64,000 nt of DNA from PALSA-612 sp963776735 (GCA_963776735.1 CAVZNV010000023.1:131563-195562); one strand, 5' to 3'. Counted from the stretch's first letter, positions 1-8,572 are shown. A program made the numbers and translations. The notes: generated by a model from the letters alone, not told the origin.

Positions 1-1852
1 TGAGGAACTGCAACTCGCCGCGGTGCTGCTCGGCGGCCGCCCGGGCGGCGCTCTCTCGTTCGAAGAGCTGGGCGCGCTCGAGCGACTGGCTGCACTGCCC
101 GACGAACGAGGTGATGAGCGCCTTCTGGTCGTCCGGGAACGTGCGCGGGCCGTCGAACCGGAGCGCGAGGAAGCCGAACGGCCGCTCGGCCGAGACGAGC
201 GGCAGGGCGGCCAGCGCCTCGCCGCCGGTCGCCTGCGTCGCCTCGGCGAACTCGGGGAACTCGTCGGCCGCCTTCTCGGCGGACCCGAGCCAGATCGACT
301 CGCCGGCGCGGGCCGCCTCCGAGACTGCGAGGCCGGCTTCGAGCGGGATCCGGCGGTACTTCTGCGCGAAGTCCTCCCGGTAGCCGCTGGCGGCGAGCAG
401 ACGGAGCTCGTCCGCGCCGTCATCGAGGACGCTGACCCATGCGGCTCGCGCGCCGAGGACGTCGCGGCTCTCGTCGACGATGATCTGCGCCACGTCCGTC
501 GGCGACACCGCGGCCGAGAGCCGCGCCGTCAGCGACTGGAGCCGCTCCATCCGGAACGCCGTCGCCTCCGCGCCTTCGCGCGCCTCCTGCTCGTCGCGGT
601 GCAGCCGCGCGTTGTCGATCATCAGCGCGGCCAGCTGAGCGACCTCCTCGACGAAGTGGAGATCCTCCTCGTCGTAGCGCCGAGGCGTCTCGGCGGCGAT
701 CAGTGTCAGCGCGCCGATCGTGCGGCCGCGGGCGCGAAGCGGCGCCACGATCGCCGAGCACGGGTCGAGCCGGCGGTAGAGGTCGAGCTCCTCGCTGTCG
801 CGGGTCGCCTTGACGAGGAACTCCTGCGAGACCTCCGAGTAGAGCTCGGAGCGGCCGCTCTGGAGTACCGCCGCGGCGCCGTACGGATCCTCGGGAACGA
901 CGGGGAAGCGCCGCCGCAGCTCCCGCGCCAGCTCGCCCTTCGCCGGATCGGCGTGCTGCGTGACGACGTTGCGGATGCTTCCATCGTCCTCGACGAGGTC
1001 GATCCAGCACCAGTCGCCGAGCTCGGGAACCGTGAGCCGGGCCAGCTCGACGACCATCCCCTCGTAGTCGGAGGCGACGGCCAGCGACCGCGTCAGACCG
1101 CCGACAAAGCGCTCGCGCTCGACGCTGCGCCGGCGCGCCGTGACGTCGCGCGTCAGCCCGGCGACCAGCTTGCCGCGCAGGCCGCGGACATCGCCGCGAA
1201 CCGAGCCCTGCAGCTGGATCCAGCGCCAGCCCTTCTCCGTCAGCGAGGTGCGAACCTCGACCTCGAAGCTCGACCTGGCCGCGAGCGCGTCGGCGACGGC
1301 GGCGCGGAACCGCGCGCGGTCGTCCGGATGGATCCAGGCAAGCAGCTGGTCGAACGTGTCGGGACGGCTCGTGCGGCCGAAGCCGTAACGGCCGCGCGCG
1401 TCGTCCGACCAGCGGACCCGGTCGCGCTCGACGTCCCACTCCCACATCGCCATGCCCGCCTGGTCGAGTGCGTCGTTCACCTCGCGCGCGCCGGCCGAGA
1501 CCGCTCGCGCCCGCCGCTCGCGCGCGACGATCCAGGCGACGAGCACCTCGCCGAGCCCGAGGACGACCAACGACACGATCTGGCTCGAGGAAACCTGCCA
1601 GCTGCCGGAGGGCGCGAGGAAGTAGTAGATGAACGGGACGAACGAGAGCGCCGCCGCGAGCAGCCCCGCTTCGAGCCCGGCGACGCTCGCCGCGGCGGCC
1701 ACGGAAACGAGGTAGACGACCTGGGCGCCTGGCTTCGTGTCGAGGTCGAGCGCGAGCGCGATCCCGGTCGCGGCGCCCACGGCGACGACAGCTGCGCACA
1801 CGGACAGCAGAAGGCGGTTCGACTGGAGTGCGCGGTCCCGGATCGAAGGCAT
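1..1852 (-). CDS. Membrane-anchored PAS/GAF sensor protein (3' end outside window)
   Basis: The gene runs off the left edge; 617 codons are visible. The N-terminus (about residues 12-108) has several hydrophobic segments. A PAS/PAC module follows (about 125-240, with motifs such as MAMWEWDV and WIHPDD), then two GAF-like domains (about 265-425 and 440-600). The visible part ends just as another module begins. Proteins of this layout usually end in a SpoIIE-type phosphatase or a histidine kinase domain, so it may feed the partner-switch genes at 6011-8908; that is inference. The start chosen is ATG at 1852; an in-frame GTG lies at 1879. No Shine-Dalgarno sequence decides between them. Confidence 0.8.
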   Translation of the reverse strand, partial: MPSIRDRALQSNRLLLSVCAAVVAVGAATGIALALDLDTKPGAQVVYLVSVAAAASVAGLEAGLLAAALSFVPFIYYFLAPSGSWQVSSSQIVSLVVLGLGEVLVAWIVARERRARAVSAGAREVNDALDQAGMAMWEWDVERDRVRWSDDARGRYGFGRTSRPDTFDQLLAWIHPDDRARFRAAVADALAARSSFEVEVRTSLTEKGWRWIQLQGSVRGDVRGLRGKLVAGLTRDVTARRRSVERERFVGGLTRSLAVASDYEGMVVELARLTVPELGDWCWIDLVEDDGSIRNVVTQHADPAKGELARELRRRFPVVPEDPYGAAAVLQSGRSELYSEVSQEFLVKATRDSEELDLYRRLDPCSAIVAPLRARGRTIGALTLIAAETPRRYDEEDLHFVEEVAQLAALMIDNARLHRDEQEAREGAEATAFRMERLQSLTARLSAAVSPTDVAQIIVDESRDVLGARAAWVSVLDDGADELRLLAASGYREDFAQKYRRIPLEAGLAVSEAARAGESIWLGSAEKAADEFPEFAEATQATGGEALAALPLVSAERPFGFLALRFDGPRTFPDDQKALITSFVGQCSQSLERAQLFERESAARAAAEQHRGELQFL

Positions 1853-1942
1853 CAGGACTTTCGCGAAAAGTGTAGTCACCGCCGCCGCGGGGAGCCATTC
1901 CCCGAGTCCGGCAGGAGCAGGGAATTTACGGCCGGCTGCGGC

Positions 1943-2533
1943 TCAGGCGGCGCGATAGGCCTCGTCAAGGCGGAGCGCGACGATCTCGCGCGGCGAGTGG
2001 CAGCCGAGCGGCGCCGCGGGGACGCCGTAGCCGCGTAGCTCAATTGCCAGCTCGGCCGCGCTCGCGACGTGCGTGCGGCGACCGCTGTAGGCCGGCTCGA
2101 GGACGTGGATGCTGGCGGGGTAGGCATTGGCACCGCGCCAGCCCTGCGCGCAGTCGACGATCGTGCCCCAGAGCGAGACGAGCCCCAGCGCCGCGCCGAG
2201 CACGGGCCGGCCCAGGCAGTCGCGGAAGCGGGCGGTCGCGCAGTCGGCGATCTGTGCCGCCCGATCGACGCTCCGCGCGGCGTAGATGCCGCAGCTGCAG
2301 TCGATGGACGGCACCGGATGCTCGGCCCGGAGCGGTGGCCCAGCACCGTTGTGGAAGCCGCGGCCGCACTCGGCCGTCAGGTGCTCGCGGCGCGGCCAGA
2401 GCGCCGGGAAGGAGACGCTGGCCAGCCGCGCGCCGTCGTGACCCTGCACCACGAGCCACGTCCGCCAGCCGCGGACGGGCTCGACGAAGTCCGGCGCGTT
2501 GTCCCGGCGCGCGGTCGTCACGAGGCGGCTCAA
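1943..2533 (-). CDS. Conserved hypothetical protein (196 aa)
   Basis: Soluble protein of unknown function. Visible landmarks are an N-terminal EPVRGWRTW segment, a CSCGIYA motif near the middle and several paired cysteines (ECGRG, DCSCG, DCATA). I recall similar actinobacterial proteins with a GWR-W start and a CGIYA motif, without an assigned function. The start is TTG at 2533, overlapping the TGA stop of the 46-residue gene upstream by 4 bases (TTGA), so the two are probably translationally coupled. Confidence 0.7.
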   Translation of the reverse strand: MSRLVTTARRDNAPDFVEPVRGWRTWLVVQGHDGARLASVSFPALWPRREHLTAECGRGFHNGAGPPLRAEHPVPSIDCSCGIYAARSVDRAAQIADCATARFRDCLGRPVLGAALGLVSLWGTIVDCAQGWRGANAYPASIHVLEPAYSGRRTHVASAAELAIELRGYGVPAAPLGCHSPREIVALRLDEAYRAA

Positions 2534-2670
2534 CTCGGGACGAGCTCTGGCGTGGCGGGTTCCCGCTCGGGTGCGACCGGCTCGGGCGACCGCGGCTCCG
2601 GTTCTTCACGCGGCACCGGATCCTCGATCGGCTCGATCTCGTACTGGCGTCGAGGCGTCCCGATGTCCAT
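2530..2670 (-). CDS. Small Pro/Glu-rich acidic protein (46 aa)
   Basis: Short protein beginning MDIGTPRRQYEIEPIEDPVP and continuing with Pro-Glu-Arg repeats. No function is assignable. The ATG at 2670 follows a GGGGGA ribosome-binding sequence 10 bases upstream, and the stop overlaps the next gene by 4 bases, which together support a real gene. Short proteins beginning MDIG and rich in proline and glutamate are, from memory, common in actinobacteria. The same frame is open upstream to 2796 but lacks a better initiation site. Confidence 0.6.
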   Translation of the reverse strand: MDIGTPRRQYEIEPIEDPVPREEPEPRSPEPVAPEREPATPELVPS

Positions 2671-2731
2671 TGACGCTCGATCCCCCTGCACTCGCTTTCC
2701 GAAACCGGAACGCGATTCGATCCGCCGCGAA

Positions 2732-2750
2732 GCCCGGGCTTCGCCCGGGC
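2732..2750. repeat. Perfect 8-bp hairpin with TTC loop
   Basis: GCCCGGGC, loop TTC, GCCCGGGC. It lies in the 275-base gap between two minus-strand gene pairs. There is no T-run on either side, so terminator function is unproven. Confidence 0.5.
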
Positions 2751-2793
2751 GTAGCTCTGGCCGCCGGAAACACGCTGCGACGGGAAGGGGGCA

Positions 2794-2822
2794 CACGGGG
2801 GAAACCGGCCGTTTCCCCCGTG
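2794..2822. repeat. Perfect 12-bp inverted repeat
   Basis: Arms CACGGGGGAAAC and GTTTCCCCCGTG around a 5-base loop. It sits between the minus-strand pair ending at 2946 and the small gene starting at 2670. It could terminate the first transcript or be an operator for the second. No U-tract follows. Confidence 0.55.
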
Positions 2823-2945
2823 ATAAGAGACGGACGGCCGGACCACGTCAGGGAGGGCAGTGGCTAGACGTTCGGGCCGCCAGGGGACGACCCGCTGTCT
2901 CGGCTCGTACTCGTCGAGCCGATCCGTACCCCCGCGCTGCCTCGC

Positions 2946-3473
2946 CTAAACCAGCTCGCGGTCGTGGACTCCGTCGGAAGCCGGAACCTGCCGGCGATAC
3001 GCCGCCGGAGCCGGACCGAGTCGCGATCCCGTCACGGGCGGCTCAGCGGCCGGAACGGGCCGGCGGACGGCGCCCGGCGCCGAGGCGAGCAGCGCGCCGA
3101 CTCCGAACCCGAGCACGGAGACGTACGTCGTCATGTGCTCGACGAAGCCGCGGATGCCGAGGCTGCCCGACCAGGAGAGGATGTGGTCGTGAAGCCAGCT
3201 TCCGTGCGGTTGGCCGGCGAACGCGATCCACGCGCCGCACACTCCGGCGACGACGAGGGCGAGCAGGAAGCCGAATGGCGTCACCTCTGCCCAGGCGCCG
3301 TATGCCGTCCGCTGTGTCAGCGCGAACGCGAGCCCCGCGCAGGCGAGCAGCCCGAGCACGGCCCAGTAGCGCCAGTTCGTCGACTGGCCGACGCGGGTCG
3401 CCAGCCAGATCAGCGCCCCCGCGGCGACGATGCCCACCAGCAGTGTGTACGTCCGACCTGTCCGGGCGGTCAT
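2946..3473 (-). CDS. Small integral membrane protein (175 aa)
   Basis: Unknown function. Four hydrophobic segments are visible at about residues 10-27, 36-52, 66-86 and 110-130, followed by a Pro/Arg-rich polar tail. The ATG start overlaps the stop of the upstream gene by 4 bases (ATGA), so the two form an operon. No family is recognised with confidence. Confidence 0.65.
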   Translation of the reverse strand: MTARTGRTYTLLVGIVAAGALIWLATRVGQSTNWRYWAVLGLLACAGLAFALTQRTAYGAWAEVTPFGFLLALVVAGVCGAWIAFAGQPHGSWLHDHILSWSGSLGIRGFVEHMTTYVSVLGFGVGALLASAPGAVRRPVPAAEPPVTGSRLGPAPAAYRRQVPASDGVHDRELV

Positions 3474-3805
3474 GCCGCACCTCCTTGAACCTTCTTCTTC
3501 ACCTCACGTTCGAAGCGGGCCTCCGCCCGGACGCGGCTCAGGATGCGCTCGCGAGAGCCGGCGCGGACGGTTGCGCGTCGCGCGCGGGCCTCGGCCCACA
3601 GCCGGTTGATCCGGTCGGAGAGCGCCTTGACCTCGGCGGTGATCCCAGGGTGGGGATTGAGCGACTGCTCGTGCCAGAGCTCGGTTCTCTGCTCCATCAG
3701 GGATTCGAGCTCCGCCTCGACCGCGCCCAGACGCTTCGCGGCCGCCACTCGCCTGGCGGCGTCCCGGATCGCCTCGGGGCGGGAGTCTGCACGTGCTGTC
3801 GCCAC
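3470..3805 (-). CDS. Hypothetical charged helical protein (111 aa)
   Basis: Highly charged and predicted helical throughout, with a probable coiled coil at about residues 15-45. The C-terminus is basic. It has a GTG start at 3805 and a 4-base overlap with the membrane protein gene downstream. The 232 bases upstream, to 4037, hold no gene I can support. Function unknown. Confidence 0.6.
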   Translation of the reverse strand: MATARADSRPEAIRDAARRVAAAKRLGAVEAELESLMEQRTELWHEQSLNPHPGITAEVKALSDRINRLWAEARARRATVRAGSRERILSRVRAEARFEREVKKKVQGGAA

Positions 3806-4037
3806 GCCAGCTTGCTACCCCCCACTCTCCGGGTCCAAACCGGCTCCTCCCCGTTTGCGGTTGCCTCTCGCCGGGAAGCCGGAGAGCATGCCCCCTGGGA
3901 GTCTCCTCGTGATCGTCCGACGGAACGGCGGACAGCCTCTGCTCCCGCTCGTCCGCGACCTGGGTGCCGACGCGCAGCGGCTCGTCGGCTCGGCGAACAG
4001 AAGCCCCACGGTCTGACGGTTCCGGCAGGCGGCGACG

Positions 4038-5183
4038 ATGGATTCGAGGACCCACCCGGCCCGGCGGACGTTCGTGATCACCGCAGTCGCGGTGCTCACC
4101 GTCGTCGCGGCGCTCGCGCTCTGGAAGCTGCGTCTGGTGGTCGCGCTGCTCTTCCTCAGCTTCATGATCGCGTCCGCGATGCGCCCGGGCGTCGACGTCC
4201 TCGCGCGCCGGCGGGTGCCGCGGATCGTGGCGATCCTCGCCCACTACGCCGTCTTCTTCGGTGCCTTCGGCCTCCTGCTCTGGTTCGTGATCCCGAACCT
4301 GCTGCACGAGGTCGAGCATGCGATCGGCAGCGTGCCGCAGACGCGCGCCGACCTGAGCAAGGCGGCGAAGAACTCGACCGGGATCAAGCACGAGGTGCTG
4401 CAGGCGCTCCAGAAGGAGCTGCGCAAGGCGCCGTCGTTCCAGAGCCTGATCCACCCGGCGATCGACATCACGCAGAAGGCGCTCGAGGTGCTCGTGGGCA
4501 TCTTCTTCGTCCTCGCGTGTGCCGTGTACTGGATCTACGACCGCGACCGCTTCGTCGGCCTCGTCGTCTCCTTCGTTCCGGCGCGAAAGCGCAAGCGGGT
4601 GCAGGACACCTGGGACCTCGTCGAGCTGAAGCTCGGGGCGTATGTCCGGGCCTCGCTGCTGCTGATCTGCATGACCGGCACCGTCCTGTCCTTCTCGTTC
4701 TGGCAGATCGGTCTGCCGTACTGGCTCTTCCTCGGAATCTTCGCCGGCATCGTCGAGCTGATCCCGGTAGTGGGGCCGCTGATCGCCGGCATCGCGGCAG
4801 TCGGCGTCGCCCTGACCGTGTCGATCGAGGCGGCCGCGCTGACGGCGGTGGCCGTCTACGGCTTCCGGCTGCTGCAGGACTACGTCATCCAGCCCCGCGT
4901 GATGGGGAACACGGTCGGCGTGGCGCCGATGGCGATCCTCGTCGTCGTCTCGGCGTTCGGGATCCTGTTCGGCGCCGCGCTCGTCCCGCTGGCGGTGCCG
5001 TTCACGGCCGTGCTCGTCACCGTGCTCGACGTCCTCGTTCGCGGGCGCGAGCCTGCCCACGAGGAGGTTCCGTCGGTGCTGATGCCGTCGAAGTCGCTCG
5101 GCAAGTACCAGGAGGAGAACGAGAAGAAGACGCGCCGGAGCCGGATCCGTCGCCGTTCGCGCAGCCGAACAAGCTCGGGATGA
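4038..5183 (+). CDS. AI-2E family transporter (UPF0118 permease)
   Basis: Integral membrane protein of 381 residues. It shows the family layout: two N-terminal hydrophobic segments, a polar stretch at about 95-165 and a C-terminal hydrophobic bundle containing the ELIPVVGPLIAG and LQDYVIQPRVMG motifs typical of the AI-2E/PerM family. Members have been linked to export of AI-2 and to Na+/H+ antiport; substrates are mostly unproven. The tail is basic (Arg/Lys-rich). Start ATG 4038 has only a weak GGCGGCG upstream. Confidence 0.85.
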   Translation: MDSRTHPARRTFVITAVAVLTVVAALALWKLRLVVALLFLSFMIASAMRPGVDVLARRRVPRIVAILAHYAVFFGAFGLLLWFVIPNLLHEVEHAIGSVPQTRADLSKAAKNSTGIKHEVLQALQKELRKAPSFQSLIHPAIDITQKALEVLVGIFFVLACAVYWIYDRDRFVGLVVSFVPARKRKRVQDTWDLVELKLGAYVRASLLLICMTGTVLSFSFWQIGLPYWLFLGIFAGIVELIPVVGPLIAGIAAVGVALTVSIEAAALTAVAVYGFRLLQDYVIQPRVMGNTVGVAPMAILVVVSAFGILFGAALVPLAVPFTAVLVTVLDVLVRGREPAHEEVPSVLMPSKSLGKYQEENEKKTRRSRIRRRSRSRTSSG

Positions 5184-5309
5184 GGGTTGGGAACGGGCCA
5201 AACGAGGTATCGAAGAGGTGAGTCGTTCGAGCGTCGCCCAGCCCTCGCACGAGTCCGCCGCCTTGCGGCGGGCTGCGCGAGGACCCGAGCTGCCGGAGGT
5301 GGAATGCAG

Positions 5310-5609
5310 ATGGAAGCCAGCACGGTGCACGACCAGAGGAAGCGGCAGCCGATCCTCCTTTTCTTCACGAGACGAACGTCAGGTCCGGCGCGCCGCATGG
5401 AAAGCCTGATCGCACACGTCGCACGGAAGCAGCGGGGCCGGTTGACGGTCGTCAGCGTCGACGCCGACGAGAACGCCGACCTGATGGAACGCCTCGACGT
5501 CGAGGAGATCCCGACGCTCGTGCTCGTCAAGGACCGCTCGGCTGTCGGGCGTCTCGAAGGACGGGCGACGGGCGGGCAGATCGACGCGTTGATCGAGAAC
5601 GTCGTCTAG
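5310..5609 (+). CDS. Thioredoxin-fold protein lacking the active-site cysteines
   Basis: A 99-residue protein with the thioredoxin core: ILLFFTRR strand, helix, VVSVDADEN strand, then the cis-proline segment EEIPTLVLVKD. Where thioredoxins carry WCGPC, this one has TSGPARRM, so both redox cysteines are missing and it cannot act as a disulfide reductase. Start ATG 5310 is preferred because GGAGGT at 5295-5300 is spaced 9 bases from it; ATG 5304 would be too close. A binding or scaffold role is inference. Confidence 0.75.
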   Translation: MEASTVHDQRKRQPILLFFTRRTSGPARRMESLIAHVARKQRGRLTVVSVDADENADLMERLDVEEIPTLVLVKDRSAVGRLEGRATGGQIDALIENVV

Positions 5610-5626
5610 TCGCGGAAGGAGAGACC

Positions 5627-5971
5627 ATGCCGCCACGCGGAGTCAGGAAGGGAACGAAGCGCGCGCGCCAGTACGAGCACATCAAGGACAGCGAGCGCAA
5701 GCAGGGTCGGTCGGAGAAGCGGGCGGAGGAGATCGCCGCCCGGACCGTCAACAAGGAGCGTGCCCGGTCGGGCGAATCGCGGACGAGCTCACGCCTCTCG
5801 CGCACCGACGTGTCGTCGAGCCGCCGCGGCGGGCAGCGCTCCGGGACTGCCCGCGCGAAAGGCCGCACGCGGGAGCAGCTCTACCAGGAGGCGCGCCGGA
5901 TGAACATCTCCGGCCGGTCGAAGATGAACAAGGCCCAGCTCCAGCGCGCCGTCGACGCGAGGAAGCGCTAG
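5627..5971 (+). CDS. Small basic protein with Rho-N/SAP-like C-terminus
   Basis: A 114-residue, strongly basic protein with the segment RQYEHIKDSERKQGRSEKRA, then EEIAARTVNKERAR, and a C-terminal TREQLYQEARRMNISGRSKM stretch resembling the Rho N-terminal/SAP nucleic-acid-binding helix pair. Homologues are widely labelled plasmid stabilisation protein without experimental support. A GGAAGGAG ribosome-binding site precedes ATG 5627. It is a chromosomal gene here, and the plasmid label should not be taken as function. Confidence 0.75.
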   Translation: MPPRGVRKGTKRARQYEHIKDSERKQGRSEKRAEEIAARTVNKERARSGESRTSSRLSRTDVSSSRRGGQRSGTARAKGRTREQLYQEARRMNISGRSKMNKAQLQRAVDARKR

Positions 5972-5998
5972 GGGAGACCCGGCCCGGAGCCTCCCCGC

Positions 5999-6004
5999 TA
6001 TCGT
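5999..6004 (+). promoter_or_regulatory. Candidate -10 box (TATCGT) for the partner-switch operon
   Basis: TATCGT lies 6 bases before the GTG start at 6011, which lacks a Shine-Dalgarno sequence. This spacing fits a leaderless transcript beginning at or next to the start codon. Confidence 0.4.
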
Positions 6005-6010
6005 CCTGCC

Positions 6011-6415
6011 GTGTCCGACGCCGTCTTCGCCGAATCCTCGCGCCGGGTCGCCATCACGCTGCCCGGGGAGAAACGCGCCATCGGGATCGTCCGCCTGTTC
6101 GTGGGCGGGCTCGCCGCAAGGCTCGACCTCGGCTACGAGACGATGGACGACCTCCAGCTCGCGGTCGAGAGCGTGCTGCTCGGTGCGCAGCTCGGCCCCG
6201 AGATCACCGTCGCGGCGCACATCGACGGCGACGCGGTCTCCCTGAGCATCGGTCCGTTCGAGCGAGACCCCCTCTCGGCCGGCACGGACGAGACCGGCGA
6301 GCTCGACCTCGAGCACCTGCTCGCGGCGCTCGTCGCGCGGTCCGAGACCACGACGGAGGACGGCGCGTGCTGGCTCCGTCTCGACGTCCGCATCCCGGCG
6401 GGCAGCGGAGCCTGA
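6011..6415 (+). CDS. RsbW-like protein (divergent HATPase fold)
   Basis: A 134-residue protein. The N-terminal half (LPGEKRAIGIVRLFVGGLAARLDLGYETMDDLQLAVES) matches the start of RsbW-type anti-sigma kinases, including the helix that carries the N-box. The usual N-box asparagine and the glycine-rich ATP-lid motifs are not recognisable. It may therefore be a non-catalytic partner of the sigma factor 8 bases downstream, comparable to the many RsbW-like ORFs that precede sigma-B type genes. GTG start, probably leaderless. Confidence 0.7.
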   Translation: MSDAVFAESSRRVAITLPGEKRAIGIVRLFVGGLAARLDLGYETMDDLQLAVESVLLGAQLGPEITVAAHIDGDAVSLSIGPFERDPLSAGTDETGELDLEHLLAALVARSETTTEDGACWLRLDVRIPAGSGA

Positions 6416-6423
6416 GCGGTCGC

Positions 6424-7191
6424 GTGAGCCTGAGTCCGAACCAGATCGAGGAGAACGAGCTCCTCAGGGCTTACCACGAGCGCGGCGACCAGAGCGCGCG
6501 CGACAAGCTCGTCGAGCTCAACCTGCCCCTTGCACGCGCGATTGCCCGCCGCTACGCCGGACGCGGCGAGCAGCTCGACGACCTCGTCCAGGTCGCGTCG
6601 ATCGGCCTGATCAAGGCGATCGACCGCTTCGACCTCGAGCGCGGCGTCTTCTTCCGCACGTACGCCGTGCCGACGATCGTCGGTGAGATCAAACGCCACT
6701 TCCGCGACCGCGCCTGGGCCGTCCACGTGCCGCGCCGGCTCAAGGAGCTGAACCAGATGCTCTCGAGCCTGATCCAGGACATGAGCGCCCAGCTCGAGCG
6801 GTCTCCGACGATCGCCGAGCTGGCGGAGGCCGCCGGGGTCGAGGAGGAAGAGGTGGTCGAGGCGCTCGAGTCGAGCCGTGCGTACACGGCCGAGTCGCTC
6901 ATGGCTCCGGCCGAGGAGGGATCCGATCTCGACCGGCTCCAGACGCTCGGGGTCGTCGAGGAGCAGTTCGAGCGGACGGAGGACAGACAGCTGCTGGCCG
7001 CGGGCATGGACGCGCTCGAGCCGCGCGAGCGACGGATCATCCAGCTCCGGTTCCAGGACGGGCTGACGCAGACTCAGATCGCAAACGAGCTCGGAATCTC
7101 CCAGATGCACGTGTCGAGATTGATCAGGCGGGCACTGGAGACCATGCGCGACGAGCTCGAGCGAGGAGGGGTGAACGCAGATGAGCACTGA
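6424..7191 (+). CDS. RNA polymerase sigma factor, SigB/SigF/SigG type
   Basis: A 255-residue group 3 sigma factor. Region 2 (about 20-90) has NLPLARAIARRY, DDLVQVASIGLIKAIDRFD and FRTYAVPTIVGEIKRHFRD. Region 3 (about 100-170) includes PTIAELAEAAGV. Region 4 (about 195-245) ends in TQTQIANELGISQMHVSRLI, the helix-turn-helix that reads the -35 element. It likely directs a general stress regulon. GTG 6424 is chosen because it begins 8 bases after the previous stop; the frame is open to 6367. It overlaps the RsbW-like gene downstream by 11 bases, arguing for coupled synthesis of sigma and anti-sigma. Confidence 0.93.
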   Translation: MSLSPNQIEENELLRAYHERGDQSARDKLVELNLPLARAIARRYAGRGEQLDDLVQVASIGLIKAIDRFDLERGVFFRTYAVPTIVGEIKRHFRDRAWAVHVPRRLKELNQMLSSLIQDMSAQLERSPTIAELAEAAGVEEEEVVEALESSRAYTAESLMAPAEEGSDLDRLQTLGVVEEQFERTEDRQLLAAGMDALEPRERRIIQLRFQDGLTQTQIANELGISQMHVSRLIRRALETMRDELERGGVNADEH

Positions 7192-7642
7192 CGGTGCCTA
7201 CGTGGTGTCGCTGGTCATGCCGGCGGAGCCGAAGTGGCTCGCCCTCGGACGGCTCGTGCTCGCCGGCGTGTGCCAGGTCGGACGGGTCGACGAGGAAACC
7301 CTTGCCGACCTGAAGCTGGCCGTGACCGAGGCGTGCTCGAACTCGGTCCGGCACGCGTACGCCGATGGCAGCGGCCGGGTCGAGGTGCGCTACGCGCTCG
7401 AGCGCGACTCGCTGGCCGTCGAGGTCTCGGACGCGGGCCGCGGCTTCCGCTTCGACCGTCCGCTCCCCGAGCTCGGCCCGCAGCCGGACGAGGAGCTGCG
7501 CGAGGACGAGATGGGCCTTGCGATCATCCACGCTCTCGCCGACGAGGTCGAGGTCGGCGCCGGCCCGGAGGGGCTCGGGACGCGGATCCGCTTCCGCAAG
7601 TCGCTCTCGACGGCCGGCCCGAACGGCGCAGCCGCAGGCTAG
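7181..7642 (+). CDS. Anti-sigma factor kinase, RsbW family
   Basis: A 153-residue HATPase_c protein. The N-box is intact in TEACSNSVRHAY, the G1 box is DAGRGF and the G2 region is EMGLAIIHALAD. It should bind and inhibit the sigma factor encoded immediately upstream and phosphorylate STAS antagonists on serine. The 11-base overlap with the sigma gene and the three STAS genes nearby form the classic partner switch. It ends convergently with a STAS gene, overlapping it by 4 bases. Confidence 0.9.
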   Translation: MSTDGAYVVSLVMPAEPKWLALGRLVLAGVCQVGRVDEETLADLKLAVTEACSNSVRHAYADGSGRVEVRYALERDSLAVEVSDAGRGFRFDRPLPELGPQPDEELREDEMGLAIIHALADEVEVGAGPEGLGTRIRFRKSLSTAGPNGAAAG

Positions 7643-8001
7643 GCGGAGGCCGGCGAGCCGAGCTCGGCGAACGCCTCGTCGCGCGTGTCGACGATGGCGA
7701 ACACGCGGTCGAGCAGGGTGATCTCGAAGATGCGGCGGACGTTCCGGTCGGGACAGACGAGGACGACCGAGCCGCCCTCGGGCCGGACGCGCTTGACGAC
7801 GCTGAGCAGCACGCCGAGCGTCGTCGAGTCGATGAAGGTCGTCTCCGACATGTCGATCACGATCCGCGTCGCGCCTTCACCGACGAGCCGGTGCAGCTCT
7901 TGCTTGAGCTCCGGAGCCGTGTAGAGATCGACCTCGCCGCCGAGCGAGACGACGTAGTCCGCTCCGCTCTCGGGCTTCTCGGTGGAGAGATTGAAGTTCA
8001 A
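7639..8001 (-). CDS. STAS-domain anti-sigma factor antagonist (1)
   Basis: A 120-residue SpoIIAA/RsbV-like protein. Landmarks are GGEVDLYTAPELKQELHRLV, IDMSETTFIDSTTLGVLL (the serine of DST is the expected phosphorylation site) and RRIFEITLLDRVFAI. In its unphosphorylated form it should sequester the RsbW kinase and free the sigma factor. It is closely related to the neighbouring STAS gene at 8067 (shared EITLLDRVF and TFIDST segments), suggesting duplication. Confidence 0.92.
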   Translation of the reverse strand: MNFNLSTEKPESGADYVVSLGGEVDLYTAPELKQELHRLVGEGATRIVIDMSETTFIDSTTLGVLLSVVKRVRPEGGSVVLVCPDRNVRRIFEITLLDRVFAIVDTRDEAFAELGSPASA

Positions 8002-8066
8002 GGACGCAGGGGCCGTCGGTCGATCAGGTGCATCGGAAAATCGTGATACCCCGGTTCCGCCCTGCT

Positions 8067-8411
8067 CTAAACCTGCGCGAGGTGCTCGAGCGCCGCGTCG
8101 CGCGTGTCGAAGATCGTGAAGACGCGGTCGAGCAGCGTGATCTCGAAGATCTTGCGGATGTTGTGCTCGCTGCAGACGACGAGCAGCTCGCCTCCGCCCG
8201 GCCGCAGCCGCTTGCTCACGTTCAGCAGCACGCGCAGCATGGTCGAGTCGATGAAGGTGGCGTCGGTGAGGTCGACCACGATCGACCGCCGGCCGTCGTC
8301 GACGAGGCGGACGAGCTCGCGCTCGACGTTCGCGGCGGCGTACAGGTCGGCATCACCGCTGACGGTGACGACGCAACTTTCGTCCTGCTCGACGTCCAGG
8401 TGGACGCTCAT
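8067..8411 (-). CDS. STAS-domain anti-sigma factor antagonist (2)
   Basis: A 114-residue RsbV-like protein with GDADLYAAANVERELVRLV, VVDLTDATFIDSTMLRVLL (phosphorylatable serine in DST) and IRKIFEITLLDRVFTI. Start ATG 8411 is decided by a GAGGAGGAG ribosome-binding sequence directly upstream; the GTG at 8429 would place that sequence inside the gene. It lies 65 bases upstream of, and co-directional with, STAS gene 1. Confidence 0.9.
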   Translation of the reverse strand: MSVHLDVEQDESCVVTVSGDADLYAAANVERELVRLVDDGRRSIVVDLTDATFIDSTMLRVLLNVSKRLRPGGGELLVVCSEHNIRKIFEITLLDRVFTIFDTRDAALEHLAQV

Positions 8412-8572
8412 GCGCTCCTCCTCGGCCACGGCCGTACGGTAACGCGCCGGCCCGCTTGTGTTCGCCGGTGCTTTCCGCGTTCGGCTCCGGACTAAACCTC
8501 CACTCGTGCCAGGCGAAGCTTCGCAATGCGTAGGATGAGCCTCTCTGGCCGGCCCGAGCGTGGAGGGGACAC

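Noticed and set aside
3888..4016. Possible 42-residue plus-strand peptide upstream of the AI-2E gene
   Set aside because: No Shine-Dalgarno, no coupling to a neighbour and no recognisable motif.
23..5221. Long plus-strand frames at 23-2038 and 2069-5221
   Set aside because: Arg/Gly/Ala-rich translations with no family signal, antisense to or out of frame with clear genes. They are a by-product of high G+C.
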